Assembly (NCBI RefSeq): GCF_032854445.1
Contig: NC_088307.1
Location: 21,652,017 to 21,716,016 of the forward strand
Reading direction: 5' to 3'
Length of the DNA: 64,000 bases
Source: Liolophura sinensis
Lineage: Eukaryota; Mollusca; Polyplacophora; Chitonida; Chitonidae
In this document: piece after piece, positions 36,411 to 48,115 of the stretch
How the letters are laid out: each line of letters starts with the position of its first letter
Numbering within the stretch: the stretch's first letter is position 1
The notes under the pieces: generated by a model
Told to the model about the DNA's origin: nothing
What the model saw: only the letters and a program-made list of their open reading frames with translations
The model's database searches: none
Made by a program: the position numbers and the translations under genes

Positions 36411-37530
36411 GTTTGACAAAATACCAGACTGACATGTCAAGGTGGATTATGCTGGGAGACGGGAAGATTGATAAAGACAAGTGTTGTCTAAAAGATCAAT
36501 GTTCTGCCGCTAAAATGCTCACTTAAATTACCCATTATCCCTGGTCATACGGTGCTGATTGTCACAAGTGATTGCAGAAATGTCCAGATGCTTTACCAAA
36601 GGTCCTTAGACCGTCTCAAGAAACGACCACGAGGATGTAAACCGGACCGGACGTATTTGTCTGAGCGTAAAATTGGCACTACGTGTTTTCTGACATGTTG
36701 TACGGCAATGTGACTGAAATTACCAACGCCTAACAGAAATCCGCCTGGTTATAATGGATGTCAGTTTGCAAAGAATTGTCAAAATTACAGCCGCGATACC
36801 CAGATGGTTTAGATCGGCCACGCCCAGTTGTTGGTCCGATATGTTACTTGGCCTCCTTGCCAATAGTTTCAAAGTCCAACCCTTACATCTATCACAAGTA
36901 ACTTTTCTTGTGAAAAAAGTTAACAAAATTTTAGAAGACCGTGTTAATTAAAACATTATGGGTTCATATATAGCGTCTCTTAGGTTCTAGGGTTCTTTTC
37001 AAACATCATCTAAAAATTTAAAAAAAACAACTTTTCCGATGATTAAGCAACAGATGATGTTATGGTAGGAGCAAAGGAGGAACGGAATTCAAGAATTACA
37101 TGTTTTTATGGCTGACACTTGTTTATTTTCAGTACTTAAATTTAATAACCTCAATATTTGTCTATTTTTAATTACATCATATTTTTCAACAAGCTGCGTT
37201 GTTTTCCAAGATTTTTATTCTCCAACCTGTTACAAGCGACGACATGAATATTTCCCTGTGCGGTAATTTTACGCCAGTCACAAATAAGATGACACGACAA
37301 AACCCACAACGCCTTTGGAATATAATAACTGTTTGATATTGTATAATAGACAATCCTGATGTCTATCATCTATGTTACTATCTCAATATTACTCTAATTC
37401 TATAATATTAATATAATTTAATAGTAATAATAATATCGGTAACAATTGTGATTTGAAGGAATCCGAGGTCTCAACGAAGACCATCGTAATACCGAAGTTT
37501 CATAAAAGATTACATCAATCATTTTTGACA
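36411..37530. repeat. diverged unit piece, direct orientation
   Basis: 36,411-36,960 resembles 1430-1610, 2210-2470 and 3110-3580 of U1 (shared CAGATGTC..GGCAGATT-like, GGACGTATTTG and GCCAATAGTTT elements). 36,940-37,030 resembles 3615-3700. It bridges the two related modules within U1. No gene. Confidence 0.6.
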
Positions 37531-37537
37531 TCCGTTG

Positions 37538-37620
37538 TTTTTTTGTTTTTGTTTTTTTTTTGTTTTCTGTTTTTTTCTTTTTTGTTTTTTTTTTGTTTTT
37601 ATTTATTTATTTTTTTTACT
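37538..37620. repeat. T-rich low-complexity tract
   Basis: A run of T interrupted by single G or C bases, ending in ATTTATTTATT. Possibly the tail of an old retroelement on the minus strand, with no body recognised. Confidence 0.7.
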
Positions 37621-37650
37621 ATGTACACCATATTCAGATTATCCCTTTTT

Positions 37651-38391
37651 GAGACGACTGGGACAATATATCCAGTGAGATATAGCATTCCGTTTTTGAG
37701 ACGACTGGGACAATATATCCAGTGAGATATAGCATTCCGTTTTTGAGACGACTGGGACAATATATCCAGTGAGATATAGCATTCCGTTTTTGAGACGACT
37801 GGGACAATATATCCAGTGAGATATAGCATTCCGTTTTTGAGACGACTGGGACAATATATCCAGTGAGATATTGCATTCCGTTTTTGAGACGACTGGGACA
37901 ATATATCCAGTGAGATATAGCATTCCGTTTTTGAGACGACTGGGACAATATATCCAGTGAGATATAACATTCCGTTTTTGAGACGACTGGGACAATATAT
38001 CCAGTGAGATATAACATTCTGTTTTTGAGACGACTGGGACAATATATCCAGTGAGATATAGCATTCCGTTTTTGAGACGACTGGGACAATATATCCAGTG
38101 AGATATAGCATTCCGTTTTTGAGACGACTGGGACAATATATCCAGTGAGATACAACATTCCGTTTTTGAGATGACTGGGACAATATATCCAGTGAGATAT
38201 AGCATTCCGTTTTTGAGACGACTGGGACAATATATCCAGTGAGATATAACATTCCGTTTTTGAGACGACTGGGACAATATATCCAGTGAGATATAGCATT
38301 CTGTTTTTGAGACGACTGGGACAATATATCCAGTGAGATATAGCATTCCGTTTTTTAGACGACTGGGACAATATATCCAGTGAGATATAGC
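37651..38391. repeat. 47-bp minisatellite, about 16 copies
   Basis: Unit begins GAGACGACTGGGACAATATA and ends CATTCCGTTTTT; copies differ by isolated substitutions. It sits where the diverged unit carries a single related sequence (compare 23,480-23,540), so it grew inside that block. Because 47 is not a multiple of three and no frame of the unit has a stop on the minus strand, all three minus frames stay open for over 230 codons. I regard these ORFs as by-products. Confidence 0.95.
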
Positions 38392-39100
38392 TATCAGTCG
38401 TTTAATTAGCCTGTCTGTATGTCATTCGGCAGGGTATACATATTCAGCACCCTTTCATCATGAACGCTTAGATTGGAGTCCAGATGGCACGACGTTATTT
38501 ATCACTTCCGGGACGGAATGACATACCGTGCTGACTGTACGGCAGCTGACTGTATGCTGCTAAATAAAGGGACCACTACGATTATGTAACCTCTCATGTG
38601 ATATCCACCACACCAGAATCACAAAGCCGTCTTTGACTTATTCCAGACTAAATATTATCGTATTTTTATGAACTTAGAGTTGGAGAAGAGTGCTTGTCTA
38701 CAAGATTGTCAAGGGTGTCTAAGAAAGCTTTAAGGATATATATAAAAAATTCGTGACATAAGTAACAAATTTAGCTCGGGAAACTCTTTGAAACACAAGA
38801 ATAAATCTAAACTAAATAAAAACAAAACTTGATTCCTGAGGCTGTAACACAGCCTACTTAACACCGTGCAGTTCTATAGCAATTTGTTATATTCACTTTG
38901 TGTCATGTCCAACGTTATGTTATATTTAGCAACAAGAAAATCTTGGAGCACAGTATAACAGTATCATGAGTTTTTTCCCGTGTTTGAGAATTGTTAAAAT
39001 TCTTGCACTGTGGCGTTCTCAGTTAGGATATTTGATTTAAGAGTGCCAATAATTCTCTATTTATTTAAATTTAATTCCATGTATCAATATATTTAAGACG
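38392..39100. repeat. diverged unit piece continuing after the minisatellite
   Basis: 38,440-38,600 resembles 4420-4590 of U1 and 23,560-23,750. 38,690-39,080 resembles 26,570-27,030. No gene. Confidence 0.55.
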
Positions 39101-39384
39101 TGAGGAGAGAGAAAATAGAGCAGCGACTAAAGGGTGAATCACACGTATCCAGTGAAATACGGCCTCTTGTCAGTTTACCTTAGTTAGGGTTTTATTCTAA
39201 CTGTTCATGTGAACGCTTAAACAGTAGCAATTTGCACGCCCCCTGGAACCATGGCTTAAGAAGAATTAGGAAAAAAAGAATGTGCAGTGATATTAATTGT
39301 AATTTATTAGCCGTAACTGGTCTACAGTTAGTCAAAATGATGTGTTTTAATCACGTTCAACATACAATCACATTAAAAAAAATG

Positions 39385-39409
39385 CACAGTCCCTAAAATA
39401 GGGACTGTG
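39385..39409. repeat. 11-bp inverted repeat (hairpin)
   Basis: CACAGTCCCTA at 39,385-39,395 pairs perfectly with TAGGGACTGTG at 39,399-39,409 across three A bases. Role unknown. Confidence 0.6.
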
Positions 39410-39630
39410 GAAGCTGTCAAAGCCCGGTGTGCTACCTAGACGCACCACATTTCTCCTCTTCTCTAGCAGCGTAATCCATAAGGGTATGTTGCTATTTGAC
39501 GATTGTCATGTGCACAGTTAAAGTCAGGCATGCCATCGGAGCTTAAGTAGACGACGACTACCTCACGGGTACATACATCTCCTCTTTCCGATATCTGGAT
39601 GACACATATGTAACTCCCTAATCAATAACG

Positions 39631-39888
39631 GGAGCCTCCTTTGCCCAGGGGGTTAGCACGCCAGCGCGGAGCATTAACTCAGGAGCCTCCCACCAATGCG
39701 GTCGCTGCGAGTTCAAGTCCAGCTTATGCTGACTTTCTCTCCAGCTGTACGTGGGAAAACCTCACAGCAACCTGCGGATGGTCGTGGGCTTCCCCCGAGC
39801 TCTGCCCGGATTACTACCCGCTTTCGTATAAGAGAAATATTTTTGTGTACAACGAAAAACAACAATAAAATAAAAATAAATAAATAAA
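39631..39888 (+). mobile_element. tRNA-derived SINE (family A), diverged
   Basis: GGAGCCTCCTTTGCCCAGGG head with an altered A box, GAGTTCAAGTCC B box, central domain, and a tail of AAAT repeats. Imperfect flanking repeats TAATCAATAACG (39,619-39,630) and TAATCTATGACG (39,889-39,900). Confidence 0.85.
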
Positions 39889-40186
39889 TAATCTATGACG
39901 TTTCTATATCACTATTCTGATGTACAGATCTAAAGGCAAGAAAGACATCACTAACATGATCAAAACTGAATTAATCGATTGATGTTCCACAAGTACTTGT
40001 ATGGCCTCTGTGCTACATCCGTGGAACACATGTGGGTATCCGTATTGTATTCAAGTATTTATAGAACCTTAACCACGGCACCAATACCAAATAGCCGGAA
40101 TTACCGGAATAGCCGAAGTGTTTCATGTGATTCTTTAACTTCTAATAACTCTGCCGGAATGATTGTCTCCGAATAATTGCACCAAC

Positions 40187-40251
40187 CTTCTCCCGAGAGC
40201 CTATTCAAATGCTTGATAAATTTTTTCAAGGCAATATTCTTCCGTTCTGTT
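40187..40251 (-). CDS. candidate exon, counterpart of 28,240-28,314
   Basis: On the minus strand it lies between CATGCCAG and AG|GTTGGT. One frame is open and reads RNIALKKFIKHLNRLSGEG near its end, similar in character to the block-1 exon (NNVSRVLLKKLKTSYTEG). Ten bases shorter. Family unknown; the donor is weak. Confidence 0.25.
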
Positions 40252-40838
40252 CTGGCATGTTTGGTATGTACGAAAACATTTTACTTTTATTCCAGAGTGA
40301 ATTAACGTCTTGCCCAAAATTAGAATTATAAATACATTTTAAATTTAGCTATGTTGGGAAAGGGGTTACAAACGTCTTCATTTTTCATTGAAAGTGGATG
40401 TTAAATCACCAAATCCTAAAATACCGAAATGAAAAGACACTATACTTTCTAAGGCGAAAGTAGGACATTTGGAACAATAGAACCTCCGCACATAGCTCTG
40501 GTCAATATGGCACGGTCAGTTCCCGAAGTGCAAAGACAGACGAATTTGCCATTTAGATAGGAAGACGATAGCCGTTTTCCCAATAATGGACAATGTTCAT
40601 GTTCAATAACCCTCTGCAGACAGGCGGTTAACCGAGTTCATAATCTCACGCTTCCATCGCAACTTCTACCAGAGAGAATCAGAACAGAAAGATTTCTGTG
40701 GGGACTTTTAGGGTACCACTATCGGAGTGTCAGGATGATAAACAACTGTCTTGTTTAACTCTCAGATCAACGATAGGTCTTACACAAGATCAAACAAAGG
40801 AACACGAAGACGCTTGAATAAGTTCAATACATATATTT

Positions 40839-41112
40839 ATTTATTTATTTATATGATTGCTGTTTTACGCCGTACTAAAGAATATTTCACTTATACGACG
40901 GCTGCCAGCATTATGGTGGATGGAAACCGGGCACAGCCCGGGGGAAACCCACGACCATCCGCAGGTTGCTGGCAGACCTTCCCACGTACGGCCAGAGAGA
41001 AAGCCAGCATGACCTGGACTTGAACTCGCAACGACCGCATTGGTGAGAAACTCATGGGTCATTACGCTGCACTACCGCGCTAAACAACTGAGTCACGGAG
41101 GCAACAACTGAG
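40839..41112 (-). mobile_element. tRNA-derived SINE (family A) nested in block 2
   Basis: Full length on the minus strand. Flanked by the perfect 15-bp repeat TCAATACATATATTT (40,824-40,838 and 41,113-41,127). Confidence 0.94.
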
Positions 41113-41128
41113 TCAATACATATATTTG

Positions 41129-41132
<4 letters not shown>

Positions 41133-41207
<75 letters not shown>
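41133..41207. repeat. (TA)n microsatellite
   Basis: About 75 bases of uninterrupted TA immediately after the SINE target repeat. Confidence 0.97.
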
Positions 41208-41212
<5 letters not shown>

Positions 41213-41289
41213 TCTCCAACTGCCTGTGAAGGTGTAACATATCAGGGCGAACGAGTTGACAATAGCGTCCGTAATGCCGAGCAGAGGAT

Positions 41290-41345
41290 GTATGTTTCAC
41301 TCCTCGGAAATATAGCACGACGTTAAACCCCAAGCACTCACTCAC
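41290..41345 (+). mobile_element. tail fragment of a family-B SINE
   Basis: Contains GCACGACGTTAAACCCCAAG and an (ACTC)n run, the complement of the tail at 58,407. The body is missing. Confidence 0.65.
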
Positions 41346-43770
41346 TCACTCCTTGGAAATATACACAGTCACATCTAGTATAAACTGGGATGAAATGTAC
41401 TTAATAGCACAGAGACAATGAGCGATACAACATCCAAAACAGCGTCTCAAGAAAATAACAAGTGGCGAAGCACAAGCTCACAAAGTGCTCTGGACAGAAA
41501 ATGGAGTGTGAATGTTGAATGGCGTGAAAGCCGATATCTCCAAACCCGTTAAAATCCTTACCAGTGGATGACCAAATATGACTGCTTTCAAGTGGAGTTG
41601 AATAAATGGCAACTCGCAAGTGGACTTGAATGAATTACCATGAGCATCACAAGTGGACTTGAATGAATGAGTACGAACTTCGCAACTCTGTTGCCTAAAG
41701 ACGAACGTAAAAAAAATTCTGTATTGTTTCGTCGTTAACATGCTTACGACACCGCTGCATATTTCCAGAATGGATACCCTATGTACAATGACACTAAACT
41801 CATAAACCTCGAGAACGCTCGATTGAATTACAGTGCAGACTATAACATACACAGAGGGAAAAATGTAGGTCAGATACTGATAAATAAAAAGTAAAAAGAT
41901 ATATATTTATATAATACAATCTTTAAAGACGGGGTTCGTAACAGGGCCAAACAAGATGGAGTGATAAGCTTTGGTTTGTCCGCTTTTGTCCAGTGAGCAG
42001 AATATATGTGCACGCATTTCTTTTGGTTTAAAAATGACAATGATCAGTACATTCACACTTCAATCGGACTCAACGCCAGATTTTCATTTAAACCGGTTTA
42101 TCATCACCAATTTTTTAAACCGGTTTATCATCACCAAAATCTGTGTAACAAATAGGTCTATAGAAGCAATGGGTCACGATTGATTACATTTGCCAGTCAT
42201 GAAAGTGTGTTGGAAATACGAAGTACTATAAACCAGCCTGTTAATGAAGGAACCAATCAGTTTTGCTTTCCCCGCAGACAACCCGCAATGTACCAGGCAT
42301 CTCAAGGAAGTGGAACTCTGGTATTTAGTTAATTAGCCAGAGCATCCGGGCACTGACAGCCGGTTTATTGTTGAGATGCCTGAGGGTATTGTCCGTTTAC
42401 GGTCCGGCACTTGACCCAAGGGGAGCTCATTAGCGGCAAATAAGCCAGCTATATACGACGATATGTCTGATGCCAATTAATTCAAGCACAATACCAACAC
42501 TGAAAGCTACTTAGCAAGAGTGCAGCGGCGTCCACGGTCCGTCACGCGATGTCAGATCACCTGTCATAACGACAACCTTGGGAATACGGTCTGGCATCCG
42601 GTCATAGTTGCTTGCCTCCAAGAATAGTCTCCAGGTAGAGTGATGCTAGAGGAAAATCACTCATCCGGGGCACAGGATTGGCAAAGTGTGTATGTATCAG
42701 AAAGACATTTCTTTCGTCCGCCTGATGCAAATCGGCTCTGCCTCATTATCTGGAGAAGATGAAAGCCGCGGTGCTAACAATGTGTTCTTGTTTCAAAGTC
42801 CCCATTGCTACAATCGATATTATCTGCCCCTTAGAAAAAGAGCTTGTCAATCGGTGTAACGAACAGTCCATGCACAGAGGTGCAGAAAGTCTTCATGAGT
42901 GCGGTCCCTGCTTTCAAGAACAGCTGTAATTAAAACGTGGCAAACTTAGGTGTAAGATGTCATGCGGTGTACGACTTCTAAAGTTAATATGAACTATATG
43001 CCTAGGTCTGCTCGGGCAATATTAACAACTCACTGCGATATTCTTACATCATACGAACATAAGGGTTATCTTTAAATCCCTAATGAGTCTGTTAAAACCA
43101 GTCTTGTCATGGGTTAGTTTTCAATGAACCGCAGCTAGTCTACATGTACGTAAGCAAGGATAATTGTCTTCAACAATGACCTGTGACATGCGTACAGCTG
43201 TATTTTGCTTACACTGGTGTATTATAATTGAAAAAGTATGTTTATTCTATAAAAAAAGGCTGCGGTAGAGGGTAGCAGACGTAACCCTTGGTCGATCTGA
43301 AAAACAATTGAAACGAATAAAGGTTTATCACGTGACATGCGCCTGACATCTAGACATTGTTTTCCGTTCAAAACGATATATATGATAATTATTGCAATGT
43401 TAAACATAAAGCGAGCTTTTCAAGATACCATATCATGATCATGACACTGAGAAAAATAAAACGCATTGCAGAGAAACATACCTGCTTGTCGCATCGCAAG
43501 CCAGTTGTTGTTATGAACAGATATTTTATAAGAATCCAAGCATGTAGTAAAATTAGTAAATTATCAAACGGTGAGAAAATGGGGCGATAGTTTTGGTAAA
43601 GTTTTTCTTCCATCTGCTGATTATTTTATTATTTAGTTTTCTAATTCTTTATTAGCGGCCTTTGTATGAAAACTGACTGACAGGTTTAAATGAAAATTTT
43701 CGAAATGCACTCTGATCAGATTCGCCTAAATGTCACGCAGAACGTATGCATGGTACTCTTGTGTTATGAT

Positions 43771-44040
43771 TTATTTATTTATTTATTTGATTGGTGTTTT
43801 ACGCCGTACTCATAAATATTTCACTTATACGACGGCGGCCAGCATTATGGTGGGTGGAAACCGGGCACAGCCCTTGGGAAACCCACGACCATCCGCAGGT
43901 TGCTGGCAGACCTTCTCACGTACGGCCGGAGAGGAAGCCAGCATGAACTGGACTTGAACTCACAGCGACCGCATTGGTGAGAGACTCCTGGGTCATTACG
44001 GTGCGCTAGCGCGCTAACCGACTGAGCCACGGAGGCCCCT
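43771..44040 (-). mobile_element. tRNA-derived SINE (family A)
   Basis: Full length on the minus strand. Flanked by perfect 14-bp repeats TCTTGTGTTATGAT (43,757-43,770 and 44,041-44,054). Confidence 0.95.
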
Positions 44041-44158
44041 TCTTGTGTTATGATGATTGTCATGACACGCCGTGAAAAACTACAGAAAAACGTATTATAG
44101 TCCTTGTACATTTAGACTAATACAATTGCATTTTCTCTCGAAATATCCAAACACTGTG

Positions 44159-44450
44159 GAGGCCTTCCTGACCTAGTGGTTAGTATGAAAGCACATCATA
44201 ATTATCCAGAAGCCTCTCAACAATACCTTTACTGTGAGTTGACGTCCACCTCATGCTGGTTTCCTTTCCGCTCATACGTGAGACCGTTTCACAGTAATAT
44301 TGGTGGGTTCTGCCGGGCTTTGGCCGGCTTCCTCACCTCATCCCCCCCCCCCCCCCCCCCCACACACACACCATCATGCTAGCTGGCGTCGTGTAAGTGA
44401 AATATTTTAGTGCATGGCGTAAGGCAAGAACCAGACAAAGAAATATATCA
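44159..44450 (+). mobile_element. old, diverged SINE (family A)
   Basis: Recognisable head (GGCCTTCCTGACCTAGTGG), central domain, long C-run followed by (CA)n, and GTGAAATATTTTAGTGCATG tail. Candidate flanking repeats AAACACTGTG (44,149-44,158) and AAACAATGTG (44,451-44,460). Confidence 0.8.
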
Positions 44451-44539
44451 AAACAATGTGTAATGTCACCATATAGCACGTGATGTGATCATGCGTATCA
44501 CATGACACAAGGATTAATCCGCAAAACTACATTTTGCAC

Positions 44540-45220
44540 TGTTACTTTGGTAAAATGATAGACGTCTTCAGTCTGGTTAATATTACATATCAAAATGAAC
44601 GAACATCGCTTAACTACAGTCAAAGGTGTACGCTGTTCTTGCAACAGTTACGTAGAGAGTAATTTGTTTTACAATGGCTGCACCAACAAACGGTTACAAC
44701 AAACTCCACGCAGTAACAGAGCCTACACTACTGTCTCTGAGAATAGACTACATGGCTTTAATTTCCTAACATCCATCTTTAAATGCACACTTCGGTTAGA
44801 TCATATACTACAAGAGACAACATAAAATTTATTTCTTGATTAAGGTTGTGTCATACTAAAACGTGTAAACAATTTCATACATGGCGGTGTCAGAATCAGG
44901 GTTTATAGTTAAGTCGATAGCAGTTTATGTAACTGGGTGTCGCCGCCCAATATCCATCCAGCATGCCTCAGCATGTTTTTGATTAATTATGACGTCACTC
45001 GAGGCAATAGGTTCTTGTCGCCGAAACAGAGCTTATTGATTTTAACATTATCGATTTAAAAAAGTGTTCAAACTTCATTTTCTTTGCAATAATATAGACA
45101 TCCAACATATCCATGTGTGGAGCTTGTGTTGTTACGTGTCACTGACTAAAGGCAATTTTGGTACCGATTTTACCAGTTTACACAGCTGAACATAGGCGAC
45201 TCGCTAAAGGAACTAGACCA
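44540..45220. mobile_element. diverged copy of the inverted-arm element at 63,006
   Basis: 44,590-45,215 matches 63,180-63,825 at modest identity, including the right arm (GCTGAACATAGGCGACTCGC). A left arm is not recognisable, so the copy is truncated or its left end has decayed. Confidence 0.55.
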
Positions 45221-46060
45221 TTGTGACAGTTTCGTCAGACTGTACAGTGAAACAAGCATAACTCTGTGAACTCTACCGTTAGCCTCTCAAATTCCCAGAC
45301 GTAAAGCTGCACTTGAACAAACGATGCCGCGAAACCCCCATTAGGCAGCTCATTCATTCGAGAGGGGAATTTTCAATCACCTGGCACGTGTAATTAAGCC
45401 CGCCCTGTCTGATCACTGCACGATATTTGCCCTGTCTCTGAACCTCGACCGTAATGACGCTCGATATATGACTTACATAACCCCGTCAGTCTCCGCTAAC
45501 TTCATGCATGATAAGCAGGGCGTTCGTATAACAGACTAAGGTGATTGGCTTCGTATACATGTATACACCTTCCCGTTACGCCGATATACCTCAACTTCAC
45601 TGGTTCCCCAAAATGCGTAAATCCCCATATAAAGCTCTCTTTGTTGCGGGGTCACAAAGCTGTACCACTGAACCTGTATCCAATCTCTTAACAAAGGCAC
45701 TATAAGAATTACAGTCATTTTGGAATAGGTACAGTTGTCCAATTGCCAAAAATTCTGGCGTCAGTTGTATATGAGTCCCTTCACTTTCTAAACTGCTATT
45801 CCCCACACGAATTTAGCAGATAGAATTTGATCACTAATTGTTTCGGTCTTCAATAAAACCCGTCATCGCTATGTTTATGTCAAAGGCAACAAAGCCTCTT
45901 TCAGTTCGATTACATGAAAGGGTTACCATTTATAGGATGTTTCTGTGTTCATTGAATTGTTTGAATTTCTCATTGATAAATTCGGCTAAAGTTGTGCCGT
46001 CTTTTGGCTGACCTATACCTGTTTTCACATCAATCCGATTGTACAGAAACTATTAAGCCG
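45221..46060. other. no gene identified; two overlapping short minus-strand ORFs
   Basis: At 45,536-45,806 two minus-strand frames overlap and could be one broken coding stretch (LYGDLRILGN continuing as VEVYRRNGKVYTCIRS in the other frame). I do not recognise it. Confidence 0.3.
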
Positions 46061-46070
46061 TAATCCTCAC

Positions 46071-46373
46071 CAGGTAAGAACTTTTTCATTCACTGAACGG
46101 TATAGTAATAATCTGCTGGCTGTAAACAATCCGCATATAGTAAAGGCTCTCAAAGATATTTATCCACCTTCGCTGGATTTAAAGGAAACCACAGACTCTC
46201 CAAATGAATCACCTTATCGGGACCTATATTTATACAAACACCAAAACGGTTTCCTCTCTCGTAGGCTTTACGGCAAGCGGGATAGTTTCAAATTCCACAT
46301 TGTAAATTATCCTTACTTGGACAGCAATATACCGAAGGGTCCTGAATCTGGCACGTGCATATCTTCCCTTCTA
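46071..46373 (+). pseudogene. reverse-transcriptase fragment, copy 1
   Basis: A frame without ATG is open for about 100 codons: FSFTERYSNNLLAVNNP, then DIYPPSLDLKETTDS, LYGKRDSFKFHIVNYPYLDS and NIPKGPESG. This matches the region around and after the catalytic YxDD box in an RT family common in invertebrate genomes (pattern RYxDD..VNNP, LDL, YDKRDDFxFxIVNFPxL, SYGVYIS). The YxDD position reads Y-S-N-N, so the catalytic aspartates are lost. A MITE interrupts it at 46,374. The element class (LINE or Penelope-like) is not decided. Confidence 0.62.
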
Positions 46374-46569
46374 CACTGAGAGAAAGGTTTGGGTCCACTG
46401 ACTCAAAATCTGGGTAATTCAATAGCGCTAATTGGACTCAAGAGTCATATGATCATGCTGGCTGAGTCATGGACGACTCCTGTGTGTTTTCCGACTAACC
46501 AAATGAGTCAACATATAACCAGATTTACTCAGATTTTTGAGTTAATTAACCCAAACGTTTCTCTCAGTG
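46374..46569. mobile_element. 196-bp MITE inside the RT fragment
   Basis: Ends CACTGAGAGAAAGGTTTGGG and the complement of CACTGAGAGAAACGTTTGGG, with similarity extending inwards to ACTCAAAA.ATCTG, about 48 bases in all. The second RT copy (56,955-57,493) lacks it at the matching place and serves as an empty site. Flanking bases suggest a TA-type target, but the right side reads CA, so this is uncertain. Confidence 0.85.
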
Positions 46570-47500
46570 CAGCCTTGCTAGATCCTGAGTGTTGTGTGAC
46601 GATTTTATTCAACGTGAGTAGTCATTAGTGCAAAATCTAGTAAGCGAGAAAGACGAATTAACAAAATTTAAATTACTCAGCTGTAATAAATTCAGGGGAA
46701 AAGAATTATGTCATCAGATTTTAAATTAATCTTAACCGTTGTCCGGTGACATGCCATCTTTTCATTCCCATAAACCTTCGGCATCCTTATTGAATTTTGC
46801 GCTGACTCTGCTATTTGTTATTTTAGAAACTGCAGACTAAACACTAAAATGAACGACAAAAATGTATTTAGGGACATGAATGCGGTTTGTGCCGAGACGG
46901 TATGCTAATGTCTGACAATTTGTGATACAATCGTTGAATACTTCACAGTTTCTAAATCAATTGACTTTACGTCTGTAGTGTTCCGTAAGTAATACAGACC
47001 TGCCCCACAACACTATGTGAAATGGTCCTTCAGCTACACTTAACTGAATCGTTGTAAACGATCTCAAAGTGAAGTCTTATGCAGTGGTTTTATGCAGTGT
47101 TATCATATGTCACTCCATGGAGTGAGTGCGTAAAGAAGACGTCAAAGTTTAAGGCCGCTTGACCTGATAGCAGAGTCTTTGATTGGAAGAAATTCTCAAA
47201 ATGGCTGCCTCGGCTCACACCAGCCATTTGTGTTATAATGTGATTCTGTTCCCCTCTTCCATTGTGTCTAATTCCTTCTAACCCAGGGCTAACGTCTGTA
47301 CATTCATGTGTTGAATTAAATCCCCGCATTGGATATACGAACAGTTGCAATCAAATCTCATCTGAGATGCACATTTTGTTGTCGACAACTGATATTGTAG
47401 CATGGTACACGATTTGAATACTGATGTCACTCAGCCGCCTAGAAATATCTTACCTCTTTCCAACATCGGCAAAAACTGTTGACTGCTTCTCTTTGCATAA
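46570..47500 (+). repeat. remnant downstream of RT copy 1
   Basis: 46,570-46,625 continues the RT fragment; 47,225-47,495 matches 57,420-57,665 (shared CGAACA.TTGCAATCAAA and GACTGCTTCTCTTTGCAT-like parts). The middle has no counterpart in copy 2 and no gene. Confidence 0.6.
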
Positions 47501-47739
47501 TATCGTCCAGTTTTCGTACTGAATATACCTTTTCAGTACTTTAGTGGTTTGTGTTGTATGTCGTTTTGGGAATTGGATTACTGGCCTGGAACGTCTTTAT
47601 TGGCTGACGGCTGGTATACGAATGTCTGTTTCGACGCCTAGGTTTGGATATGTAATCCTTGCTGTTCACCCGTCTCTTGTTTTCCGCGCCCTTTTCACCA
47701 GAAGTAGTCAAAAGCGCTGGTAGGATCGTTTTGGATTTA

Positions 47740-47996
47740 TGTTTTTATTTATCTGATTGCTGTTTTACGCCGTACTCAAGAACATTTCATTCATACGGCA
47801 CACAAGCAGTATGGTGGGAGGAAAGCGCGCAGAGGCCTGGGGTAACTCACCACCACCCATAGGTTGCTGACAGAAATTTTTGCGTACGGCTGGAGAGAAA
47901 GCCAGAATGAGCTGAATTTAGAGCGACCGCACTGGTGAGAGGTTTCTGCGTCATAGTGCTGCGCTGGCACGCTAACGTTCTCGGCCACGAAGAATT
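47740..47996 (-). mobile_element. old SINE (family A)
   Basis: Tail GATTGCTGTTTTACGCCGTA, central domain and altered head (ending CGGCCACGAAG). Clearly the same family but considerably diverged. Confidence 0.8.
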
Positions 47997-48008
47997 CTTT
48001 GAGGTGTG

Positions 48009-48115
48009 GTTTTTATTTATTTATTTATTGGATTGTTTCTTACAATGCTGTACTCAAAATGGTTTAATTATAGGCTACCCTGGCGGTCAGTGCTCTAGGT
48101 GGATGGTGTCTGGAA
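48009..48115 (-). mobile_element. truncated SINE tail
   Basis: (TTTA)n followed by GGATTGTTTCTTACAATGCT-like tail and part of the central domain; the head is missing. It abuts the previous SINE. Confidence 0.55.

Larger units (their letters stand above)
39901..43000. repeat. shuffled, partly inverted ancient copy of the 10-kb unit (block 2)
   Basis: Same order as block 1: 39,970-40,300 matches 27,985-28,340; 40,500-40,700 plus 41,935-42,010 match the reverse complement of 9150-9420, split by a SINE and a (TA)n run; 42,340-42,760 matches the reverse complement of about 7990-8380. The SLC6-like frame carries stops here. No intact gene. Confidence 0.6.

Noticed and set aside
37599-38371. Three long minus-strand ORFs of 235-245 residues
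   Set aside because: They are the three frames of a 47-bp minisatellite, explained by the absence of stops in the unit rather than by coding function.
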